From Rhynochetos jubatus (lineage: Eukaryota > Chordata > Aves > Eurypygiformes > Rhynochetidae), in NCBI GenBank assembly GCA_027574665.1, contig CM050648.1:142724175-142788174 (forward strand): a DNA stretch of 64,000 bases. Reading direction: 5' to 3'. The position numbers and the translations under genes were made by a program. The notes beneath the pieces were generated by a model. That model was not told the origin of the DNA and made no database searches. It worked only from the letters and a program-made list of their open reading frames with translations. This document shows, piece by piece, positions 22,701 to 34,700 of this stretch (its first letter is position 1; every line of letters starts with the position of its first letter).

Positions 22701-25700
22701 ATTTCTCCCCAGAGAGAGAGGGGAAATGTGTTGGGGCACAACCTGGGAAGCCAACACCTCTCTCCGGAGGATCCATCTCACCATCCCTCCCCCCTGCTCC
22801 ACCCAGCTGCTGTTTGTCTGGGACTCACAACCCTGATTTCAGCACAGCATCACAAGTGATCCCTATGGATGGGAGCACCTTGCTCTGCCCCACTCTTTTC
22901 TTGATGTGAAAACCAGCAAGCAGGGCATATTTCCCAACCAGGCTCCATGAAACAGCCTCCTTGCAACCAGACTGTGCAGACACTGGCCAAACCCCTTGTC
23001 TCCTGAGTCACCAACCTGCTCATTTCAAAGAGGAACCGGTCAGCCTTGGCCATACGGTCCAGCTCGTGCTTATGCTCTTCCAGGAGGTCAATGTCACCCT
23101 TTTCAGGAACAAACTTCAGGAGCTAAACAAGGGAAAGCACACTTGTGGACATGAGGTTCATGTACAGATTTTTTAGGAGCAAAACAGTGACTTATTTGCT
23201 TGAATCTACTACCTTTTCAGCATGTACAGACAGTAACCCCAAGGCACCTGTGAAATAAGTGTTATTGCTGGCCCTGTGACCTTCCTCCCTTTACCCATCA
23301 CATTAGTGTCTCTTGCTGCTGCCCTGCCATCACGCTGGTTTTACAACAGAGGTACTATATCTGCTCCAAGGAGGTTTTGACACCAGCCCTGTCAGAGGAG
23401 ATGTCAGGGGCTCTCCTTTGCTGCAGCTCTTCCTATTTTCAGATGGAAATTTTGTGCAAAGAATCCTCCCACGTCTCTGCTGAAAGTGCAATTACCAGCT
23501 CAGCTTTAAGGATAGGTGATTAAAATGCCTCCAGAGGGATTCAGAGGGGGTAAAAGACAGAGCTCCCTTTTTGAGGGCTGCACAAATGCTGAACAAGTTT
23601 TCAAAAATAAAACCTCACTGAGCGCCGACTTCAAGACTCAGCCAAAAAACAGGCAACTGGTTCAGCCCAGGGTCTCAGGGCAAATGCCAGTAGAGGCATG
23701 GCATGTGGAGGCCATGCTGCTCCCAGTGCTGATGCTTCACTCTGACTGAGCTACCTTCCTGATGCTCCAGCCCACTTGGGTGGTCTATCAACATGCGCTT
23801 GGTAAATAATAAGGGGCCCTGACACACTTCTCAAAGCTGCGGTTTGGTCCCGAGCACCTTGCACAGCGCGATCTCAGCCTGAGATAAGCACAGAGGAACA
23901 CGAGACGTGTTGCCCACCTGCTCCAGCATGTCTTTCGGGAGGTCCTCCTGCTCGTCCATCGTCAAAATCGCCCGTTTGATCTCCTCATTCGAGAGTTTCA
24001 GCCTGGGAGGTGAAGGGGGAAGGAAAGTTACTCCCAGCCCAGCAATCACGCAGGGTTGAGAAGCATTTTCTACACACCCATGCAACATGAACAGCTTAAC
24101 CCCTGGCCAGCAGCAGCATCCCAAATAACACTATACAGTGTGTTACGAAGAAGGGTGCGCGAGAAAGGCGGCAGGACCGTGCTCTGCCCAAGCAGAGCAC
24201 ACAGCAGCCCCGCTGTGAACAGGGGATCAAGCCTCCCTTCACCAATTCCCTCTCCCCACACCGCAGCTGCCATCCCCTATTTTATATTATTTCATAAAAG
24301 TAGTGTATTATACATGTATTAAAAATAAATAGCTTTTATATACATAACCCTTGCCCATAGCAACGCCACCCCTGTGGTGTCAGCCTCCCTGAAGGCTAGG
24401 AGGCCAGCGTGGGTCATGATCCCATGATCCCCAGGCTGGGCTCAGGAATACACTTCGGCACTGCTCCTGAATCCATTACCACAACCCCTAAGGAACACTT
24501 GGCCTATTTCTGCAGCTTTTCTTGGATGTGAATATTGCCTCCCCCACCCCTCCCAGATGCTTTCGGCTTGAGTCTCTTTCTAGGAGGAAAGAGGGAGAAG
24601 TCCAAAATTTGGGGAAGCGGATGCTCAGCATCCCAGGAAACTCATCAGACTTCTTTTGGGGGGGATTCACTATATGCTTCAAACTATAACAGGTTGAAAA
24701 CAAGCCCCTCCCTCCATCTTTCTCTTCCTCCACTTTCCATAACAGGAATTGAAGACTCAGCCTCAAACTGGAGCAGCCATCAACTACAGTTTAATACGTC
24801 TGCAGCACCCCCTGTGACCACTCCCTGCAAGGACTTTGATTGCAAACCCACACATTTTTCTCCATCTTTTTGCACTGTGGTTGATAAAATCATCTAAATG
24901 CACCTCAGAAACTCCTGCAACTCTGTCTGCAAACATCCTATCCCTTGACCAGCTTGAAGTGATGGTTAAAGCCATTGCAATAGATACAGTTAAAAAAATG
25001 GAAAAGTCGCACCCTTGAAAAGACCTGTTCATGGGCTTTAAGGAAACCCAACGCCCCAGTCTCGCTGATCAGGGCTGCCAAGGGATGCTAAAACACTGGA
25101 TGTGGCTCAAAGGAATGAGCTGAAACCAGAAACACACCCTACATTGGGATGAGACCATGGAAGTCAACCTGATCAGCAAATCAAAAAGACTGGGAGCTGA
25201 CTTGATCACTCCAAGGAATGAAACGAGGAGGGTATTTTTCATCTCGGCACCCCTCTGGGTAGCAGACTGAGGCTGCAGAGCTAGCTTTTGGAAGCTGAAG
25301 CTGAAGAAGGAAGGGTGCTGGTCTCTAAAAGCAGGCTAGCGAGGGCTTAGATTAGACTGAAAACTTTTGCCCAAGACTGGAAGTGAAGGATTAGCTTTAT
25401 CAAGGCTGGTGGATCTTACAGACCTGGCAAGTAAGTATTTCACCCTTATGGGCTCATGTTTCTCATCTTGTACTTGGTCTGTTCTCACCTCCTACCTGAG
25501 GGAACCCCCCCAAGAGAGAGTTTGGTAAAAGAGGAGTTAAAATCTCACCTCAGCCAGGGGAGGAAGCTCAAGGATTGCACTGAGCAGCACCCAGGACAAC
25601 TGCTAGCATGCCCCACAAGAAGCAAACCCAGGATCCATGGAAAACGTCCCCTCTGACGCTTGCAGTGATGCGCAGCCATGCCCCGGGGACACCCTACCTG

Positions 25701-28700
25701 TCCCACACAAGGGCAGTGGCCAGGATAGACATGACCCAAGGTGGGATATGAAGTTGCAGGAGGACTCCTTTTACACCCGAAGAAGCAACACCAGAGCTCA
25801 GACCACCAACAAATGTCACATCGTTCCCCACCCCGGTGAAAAGCAGACGCTGGCTAGGTTTGGACATTTGGGGATCCCAGGGAGGCAAAAATGCTCCTGG
25901 AAGAAGTGGGTTGGTTAGTTTGCTCATGAGGACCGATGAGCAACCCCTCATCCAAAACGCACTTTCTACTGTGACCGTCTCCAGGAGGGTGGTGAAAGAT
26001 GAAGGTGACTTTTGTCAGCCCTGCTCACTAAAAGTGAAGCCAAGAATAGAAGAAATTTAAAAAAAACGAGGCTGAAAAAGCTTTTCTCAGGAATCATCAA
26101 AACCCAGTGCCAAGAACAAGAGCCTGCACCGGCATCGGCAGAGAGCAAGCGCGGGGCGCCAGAAGAAAACAGCTTCTCAGACAATTTGATGGGAAAGGGG
26201 CCAGTGAAAGCTAGAAGCTTATCTATAACCACAATAATTATCATTGTTGGCAGCAGCTGTCGAACGCGAGCCGTCTGAGAGGAACGGGGTCACAGGACTC
26301 GCTGTCACAGGGATTTAAAGCCAGCAGCCCGCCGATGCGAAGTGACAGCTCGCCAGCCTGACAAGCGCAGGGCTATTTTGCGTGGCTTTTGTAGAATCCC
26401 GCAGAGGACGTAATAACTGTGAAGGGGAAAAACAAATTCCGCCGGGAAAGGGACGCGCCCTCTTGAAAAGCCACATTCATTCGAGAAAAATGCTCCGCGC
26501 CGCCTTGCCGGAGAGGAATCAAACGAGCCATTCACCGCCAGCACACGCAGAAAGCGATGGGGCAAGGGCTTGATTTGCGTCTTGCGGAAAGCAGGACTAA
26601 AAATACACACATCAACACAGGGATCAAAAGCAAGGACATGGTGGTTCGTGGAGGAAGACCCGATAATGCACTGACATTGGCAAATCATTCTCAAAGAAGA
26701 AAAAGAAAAAAGGAAGGAAAAAGCAAGTCTTAAAAATATTCTTGTGCTGCATTACAAGCCGGAGGAAAATCCAGTGATCTCACTGCGCAGTAATTTCTCC
26801 CAAAGCAAGGGAAGCAGGCAAAAAAATAACTCTACAGAGAGAGATAAAGTATCTTGCTGGCCGTAATCTTTCCGTGCTGCAAGCCAGACAATGCCTGGTG
26901 AGCTTACAAATGTCTGGGCTGAATCAGGGGCCAAGGTTGCAGGTCCTTTCACGTGTGAAAGTCTGCTTGTCCCCGTGGTGGTCACGCAGGCGAGGCAGGA
27001 GAGCAGCAGCCCGGCTGCGGCGAGACACCCTGCCAGACCGGGTTATGCCCAGCTCTTTGCAACAATGGGACCAGGGACCAGCTGCTCTGCCCAGCTTAGG
27101 GATGGACAACTGGGACGGGCAGAGGTGAAAAGGGTTTGCCCAAGGTCACACAGAGTCTGCTGGAGATGCAGGGGCTGGACCTGAGTCTACAGAGGCCCTT
27201 GGGAGGCAGCAGGATGCTTGGGCTTCATCCCGACACTGCCTTTCCTTTTCGAGGCTTGCCGTCAAGAGTAAATTGCCCAAAGTGATTTTGGGAAGAGAAA
27301 CAAGATTCTGGTCACTTGCAGAAGTGAGGGAAGGAGATTTGCCTACTGCTGCAGCGCTACAGAAATGCCCTGCTCTGCTGGTCCCTCTGCCTGTGTGTCC
27401 CCAGGAAGCACAGGACAAACCCCAAAGCACCTACAAAGCAGCAGCTGGCACAAGCAGTCCCCCAAGCTGCTCGTCCCTGCAGGGCCCCGATGCTGCGCGA
27501 CATGACTGGGAATAGCCATATGAGAGTCCTGGGGACCACTCTGCAAGGAAAGGGACCCAAAGGGGAGGGCAGACAGGCAGCAGCCCTCATCTTGCCATTT
27601 TTTTTGGATTAATTACTAGAAACTCATTTCTTGGAAGAGAAAGGTTTGCTGGTGAGATGAAATTAGGACCTTTACTCAGTAAGGCACGGAAGATGCTTTT
27701 GAAGTTAAGTGCTTGAATAGCTACCCTTCCCTCTGAAGGGGCTATTTGCATGCTTAATTTTCAATTATACACTTAAACCTCTGTCAGAATTACACCTACC
27801 CCACTCTGACTGCACTCTGCCTAAGTATGCCAGGGAGCAGCCCAGCCAGTGCCGTGAATTCCATCGCTTTACTTGCTAATAGCTGGCTGACACAGACCTA
27901 CTCATTCGCCTGCTGCTTTAAACTCTGCTTTCATCATCATCCATTCATTTGGACAGCTAGGAAGTACGAAAATCCCCAGAAGCAACCCAGAGCAGAAACA
28001 GCTATAAACATGGCAATTTTACCACTGAGCACTGCAGCACACGGCTCGCTGCACTCATCGCTCCCACCGCCCCTGGGGCTGAGGACCACCTCTGGGAGAG
28101 CCTGAAGAAGCACCAGGGACCGCAAGTGACCCACTCAGAGGTTTGGGTTTGTTTTTTTTTTTGAAGGCATCAGTCACTGTATGCTTTCCAGGGAAGGAAA
28201 CCAGTCGGGTTCCCCAGGCAAGGCACTGGCTCTGCTGATCCATGGTCCAGGAAAACACAGAATTTGGGCATCACAGCTGCAAGCCCAACCTGTCAGTGGT
28301 GCTGTTTCATCCTGGACGGTCCTGGGTGGCACAAAAGCTTCTGCACTTGCAGGCAGCAGAGTGAATGTTTCTGAATGGAGTTATACTTTACTGTTGTTGG
28401 GGTTGTTGGGTTTTTTTTAATGAGTCAGAAACAAGTGGCATTTGCTGCTGCTGTTTGGGGCTTTTTTTCCAAGTAGCTGTGCTGATGGTTCATCTTTTTG
28501 GACCACCGCAGCCTGGTATAATTTATCATGCCAAAAAAAAAGACCCTTTGAATCCTCTTGGCAGCTATTTGGGGATTGGATTAAATTGCTGGTAGCAACG
28601 CTGAGCCCACCTGATGAGGGGCGCACAGGAGGCTGTCATCCCAGCAGGGCTGGGTAGCTGGAAGAGGGGGATGTCCCCTTTCCAAAATCCAGATGTGGCA

Positions 28701-31700
28701 GAGGACAACCACACGGGCAGCCGGGCCCTGGCTGAATTAGGCTGCTGCTTCCCTCACCCTACCAATGCTCAGCGCTTTCCTCAGCCTAACAGAAACACTC
28801 TTCATCCACCACCAAAGACTAAACAAAACTCAGGCTGAGGAAGATAAGAGGTGAAATCAGCCCCCCTTCCATCCCCTACAAAGGCTCACTGGGTACCTCA
28901 GCCCATCTGGGGCTTTCCAGGGACACAAGTGCCACATACCCAGTCAATCACATCTCCCCACCGCGCCACCCCACCGTGAACGGTGTAAGGCTATAGCTGG
29001 GTTCAGGTGTCGCTGGCTCTCCCCCCAATGCTGGCTCCTGACATTAAACCCTGCCTGGGGATGAGGAGCACCCCCCAGCCCAGGGCAGGTTATCAAGCAT
29101 CCCTCTACCCCTCGGAGAATGCATTAACTGTACCTGGAGAGGAGGATATTGCAGTTCTGAGCTCTCCGGCCATCTATGACTGAAAGCTCCTTGACTTTGT
29201 GCCGGGAACTCAAGGTGTCATCGATGGCATCCTCCTTCTAAAAAAGAAAAAAGGAGGAAAAAAAAAAGCCTGTAGGAAAGCCGTGAAGAAGCAAAGACAT
29301 TTAGTACACTCGGCACATAGCGGAGTGATACACAGCGGACCCCCATTAATCACAAGTGTCACCATGGGTTACACGTAAAACCCATCGCCTGTAACTGCAA
29401 CGCAGTAAGTCATTTCATAAACCAGAGCTGGCTTTGAAGCCGCTGGTTAGAAACGTAAATATTTTCTCAGACAGGGAAGATTTAAGAATCTACAAACACA
29501 CAGGCGCTGCTGAATAAATAAAGCCGAGTTTTCTTAGCATACATATTTGTGATACTTCATTAAATCCTTGCATGAAATATTTCATTCCGGGCTGCTGCAC
29601 ACACTCAGCATCGCTCTTGTTCTTCACCACTGCTCCAAACATCTGCAGTCGCCCTTCACGCATCAGTCCTCTCGAGCAAACTATCCAATACAACCAACCA
29701 CACTTGCAAACACAACCGGCAGCTTTTGCTGCCCTTTCAGGGAAATATCCCAAAATAAAGGGTTTGAAAGCAGGACAGCACCTACAGCTCCTAAGCAGCT
29801 TAAATACGTTACCTTCAGATGAGTAACAATACACTGAACTGCAGTTGCAGGCAAACGGGCAGATCCACATAATGGCAATTTTGCAGGGTTGCCCAAGGGG
29901 TTCATGTTGCTCCTGGTTTTAATTTACTGTATCACATTTTTTAGTAAGGTTAATCAATTAAAAGCCAGCTATTCAATCCTCTGGAAGGAACACAACCTGG
30001 TGCTGCAAGGTCCCACATGCTACAGATCCACAGTAAACGTCTACAGGCGTAGGAGACCCGGCACACAGCCACTGCATGGGTTAAGAATGAGCAAAGAAGT
30101 TCCCATTTTTTACTCTTTTTCATGTTTGAATGAAAAAAAATCAGCTATAAAAAGTGGGAAGCTGCTGGACAGGTGGGGTAGGACCAAGGCAGTGGCAGGT
30201 GAATGAGGGTGAGCCCCAAGTCACCTACCATGAGATGCTGCTGTTGTGTGCCTTGCCTGCCCTGGCCATGACAAAACAGAGAGTTCCAACCCGCAGGCAC
30301 GAGCTCATTTATTTCCATCTTTTGAAAAGCAAAGTGCCCCGAGGTAGAAGCTTCTCTGTGTTAAGCTGCATCTGAAAATTCAACCCCTGAACTCAGATGT
30401 TGGCTTGGACATCAGGCCTGACAGCAGAGAGAGCAGCTTCCTACTTACCAGCCTCCCCAGCATCAACTTCCTAGTTGCTTCTCCTGGTGATCCATGTACC
30501 ACTCTGATTTACGACCCCCTTTGCCACACATTAACCCCCGCAGCACTGCGCGCGTCCCCCATGTCCCCAGCCCCGTGCTCGCCCTGCCCTCACCGCTCAC
30601 AGGCACTGGGCTCCTGCAGATGCTCACTTACCTGTCTGGAGTTACCGTTCACAAAGAAGTCCTACAGCCATAGCAGAAGCATGGAAAAAGGCAGTAAAAA
30701 CACATGCAGTTCAGTGATCCCAGCGAAACCAGAAGGAAGTCAAGCACAGTCAAGGGGAAGGTGCAACACGGTGGGGCTTGGCAGCACGGGGAGGCACTCA
30801 GGGTCTGCTGGTGCCGAAAGAAGGGGATGCACATGGAAATGTCGTGAGGACTGAAGGATGTGCAGAAAGGGGAGGGTTGGCAGGGGCAGGAGAGGTGGCT
30901 CCAAGAACAGATCAGGCCAAGGTGCTGCTGCATGAGGAGGGGACATGGGATGAGGTGGGAGGATGCTGGCTGAGCTCTGTTGCCCTGTGCGAGCTGGCGA
31001 GCACTGGTTCAAAGGCACGGCACTGCTCAGCCCGCCATGCCAGGGAAGAAAACGGCTAGATTTTGCAAATCTGAGGGACTGAAATGCCAATGTGATTGCC
31101 AGGAAAAACTGGGCTTTCAAGCGGAAATAAGGAGAGGTTCATCCTGGAGCAAATCTGGCAGAAGCAAAACTTTACCATTTGCCATGGCAACACGTTTCCC
31201 CTTGACTTGTCCTCTGGCACAGACAATCCCCCTTCTCCAGGGCTCAGCAGCCTGGCCAAAGGCCACCCTGGTGCCCCACCAGCACCTCGCTTCTCCTAAG
31301 ACCTGGCTGTCCTGCTGGGTTCCCCCTGCCAGGCTGGAAGCAAATGTGGCAAAGCCAGCACCACACACGAGTGCGCACACACACGAAGGGTTTTGCTCCT
31401 TATTTCCTGGGCTGCATCTTGGTTTTTTTTGTGTGCTTGGCTCAGGAGACCGGCTGGCAGCTCTGTGATGGGGAAGGAGGTTTCAAAGGTGCATAAATGT
31501 TGATTTCTTTTTTTAAAAGAAAGAGGTAGTGAATGGAGGGAGTAGATGGGTCCAAACACAGTTGGTTTACAAGCGTGGTTCTCTCCAGCCCCTCCATGCA
31601 GAAGTGAACCATCTGCCTGGTTTGAATTGGTCATCCCCAACACAGCCCCATCACTGCCACACTTTCAAAGGAAACCTTGTTTATGCAGGTTTTCGCCTGA

Positions 31701-34700
31701 CTGGCTGCCGAGGCTGGATCAGCCCAGGACCAACATGTGGTTCTGGGCAGGAGGATGGGAAAGGGCTCCGTTAGATCCCACCGAACACCTGGGGCTTGGG
31801 GAGCAGCATCTGCTGGGGGCTGAGCCATGCATACCGCAAGCCCTGTGGCTAAAAACCAATGCATCAGGCTTTCCTCAAGCCCACAGGAATGCTGAGGCCA
31901 CGAAGCAGAACAAGATGTGCCAGGATGCGAAGAAACTTCAGCCAAAAAAAGGAGCTACTAACCATTTCTTTGTCAGAGGAATAGGTGCCCAGTGGGTGCA
32001 GCACGGGCACCCTGGCAGGGCTCTGTGCTAAGTGGTTCCCCAAGGTACCATCAAACCCGTCTGCATAGAAACATGTGTCAAAGAGCTGTCATGACCCTCC
32101 CCAGGAGCAGAGCTCCAGCAATGTTACCACACTGGGGGCTTCGCAAGGCAAGGGGGACCTGCAGACCTGAACAAGGACACCAAAACTACTACTGGTGTAC
32201 TTCAGGGAGGTTAGATGGAAACCCATGCAATTTAGCAGGATGTGAGGCTGTTGCAAAGGCAGAATTAACTCTATGGATCAGTCAAGGTCGTAAAGGATTG
32301 GTGGTTCATAAAGCAACCTCTTCCCAGCAGGCTCCTTTGTGGGACAGGCACAAAGCACATCCATAAGCAGAAATGGGTATCTTCTTGTTCATTTAACAGG
32401 TCCTTAATTGGGAAGCCCTCCTTCCATCCTCATGCTCAGACCTGCCCCAGGATGTCAGAACTGCTCCACACTGCTGGAGAGGAGAAGGATGCAGTGGTCC
32501 TCCTGCAGTCTCCTGCCCCAGGAGAGGGAGGGCTCCTTATGCATCAAGGCAGAGAAAAGGCTCATCACAAAAACCCTCCCGCTGCCTCCAACCAGCCTCA
32601 TCCCTGTCCCTCTCCCTCGCATAAACCGTGATTAGCCTGTGTTGCAGGATGGTGATGTTGCTTTAAATCTGCTGTCATTGTCCCCACAGACGTTTCCCAC
32701 CACCGTTGCCTTTGGCCCCTGCGCAGGTCACTCTAGCACAGAGGAGCTGGAGCCTTTTCTTCTTTCATCCGTTCTTGGGAGATGAATTCTTTCCCAGCTC
32801 ACTGCTAAGCCCCTGGTTCAACAACACATATTTTTTCCACTTGGCTCTGCCTCTCCTACATCACTCACCATTGCGGGACCTGCCAGGACTGCCCGGGCTG
32901 TGTCACTGCCACTTATCAGCGTTGCTCACAGCCTCTTTCCCTTGCAGGCTCCCAAAACATCTCTGACAGAGGCACAGACCTCTTCGAGGCATAAGAAAGC
33001 CCTGATGGCCATAGACTTGCACACCCTTAGGCAGCTACCCCCAGTCCTGCTGGGTCCTCATGCTGCAGCCTGAAATGCAGAGCTCCTGCAAGTTTTTTTT
33101 GTTATATCTAGCAAGATTGGTAAATGCTGGTATCACACACAGTGGTTGGGCCAAGCCCTCCGCGGGGGATGGGGACATCTGTAGAGCTTCAGCAGGGAAG
33201 TGAGCAAGGATACAGACCCTCCTGACCGCACGGGGCAGGGATGCTGCCAGGCTGAGCCCCATGAAGCCCAGAGGGCTCCTGTCCTCCCCACATGGAAAGG
33301 GCCTTTCTCAAGAGCTGCAGAGCTCACTGTAGAACCTGCATTTACATCCGAGCCTGTGACGTGGGAAAAGCATTCAAAGACATGCTTAAAATTAGGTACC
33401 TCATTAAGTCTCAGGTCTGCGCACTACTTAAGGATTCCCAGGCACTGTGGTGTTAAATTAGCCAAGTACCACCAATGGCAGCGCTGAAACATCTACTCAC
33501 TAGGGGTCTGAGAACTCTCTGCACCACACATACCTTCGCATGCCACTGGGCCATCGGCCACAGCGATGTACCACCCAGCCATGCGATTTCAGAGCCCTGG
33601 TTTGCTCAGGGCAGGGGCAGGCAGGCAGCCCCCGGTGCCCCACATTGTCTCTGAGGACAAGTGTGATCACTATGAGAGTGATTTTCAGCTGAAGGCTCAA
33701 GACAGGGAGCAGGGAGGTGAAATCCCTGCTCCTCCACTGCTTGCTCAGAACAGAAATCAACTTTTGCTAGAGCTCAGAAATACTGCAAATTATTAAGGCA
33801 TTAGTTCATCCTCCTTCCCTGCAGGGACAGGCCATTTGCACGCAGCTCCCCCAGGCCCACACCATATGCGAAGCGCCCCATGGTGTGTGTGTTACCTCGA
33901 GGAGCACATCTAACCCCACAGCAGCTGCCTGCAGAGCCATGCTGCCGGCAACGCCAGGACACGTGGCCAGGCACCCCATTCCGGCGCCAGGATGGCAAGC
34001 GGGGCACCCTGGGGACTCGCAGGCAGGCAATCACACCCACTCAGGTCCAGGGGGATGTGTACCATCACCACACTTGCACAAAGTGGTGCTATCGTGAAGC
34101 CTGGATGAACCACAAGAAACTCAAGCGTCATGCTCTCAAGGGTGGCTCCAGCCCCAGCAGCAACTCACAGATGAGCTTTCACCTCCTCTTTCCCAACCTC
34201 CCTTTCAGACACTTCTGCAGCATCTTCTGCCAGTCCCGCCCCAGTCCCTGGCTCCCACATACAGCTCCCTTTCAGTCCTTGTCCCAACTGGGGCTAAAGC
34301 CCGTGCCGCCGCTCTCCTTGCAGCATCTCCTCCTTCTTGCTGTCCCTGAACCTAACCAGCCGCTTCACCCAGCAGGATCTCGGACAAGCTACATTATTTT
34401 TAAATTCCTGCCTGGCAATAATCTGCAGCAAATCAGGTGATTCATGGACTCGGGGAGGCAAGCCAGAGGGCAAACCGTCCTGCTGACACACCAGGTTTCT
34501 ATTCTTGCTCCCTTTCCATTTCCATTTCTTGCCTTCAGACATGCCCTTCAGTAGGCATGAGTCAGGCTCCAAAATCACTGGGGGAAAGAGCCAGCACCAT
34601 GTGTTCCCAAAACACACCGGAGTAGCACGTACATCTGGTGGGTTACTCCTGATACTTGCCCTGCTTTAATCCACCCTGATCTTTCCCTCGATTAGCCTCT

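Larger units (their letters stand above)
24003..29133 (-). other. DAAM1 intron w15-w16 (5.1 kb)
   Basis: Contains a likely MIR remnant (27120-27190), a CpG-rich cluster (26250-26530) and an octamer-containing AT-rich block (27640-27780). No exon is recognised. Confidence 0.55.

Noticed and set aside
31546..32031. 161-codon plus-strand open frame near the microexon
   Set aside because: No homology recognised. It lies in ordinary intron sequence.
33880..34440. 186-codon plus-strand open frame in a DAAM1 intron
   Set aside because: No domain, low-complexity composition, no splice or promoter support.
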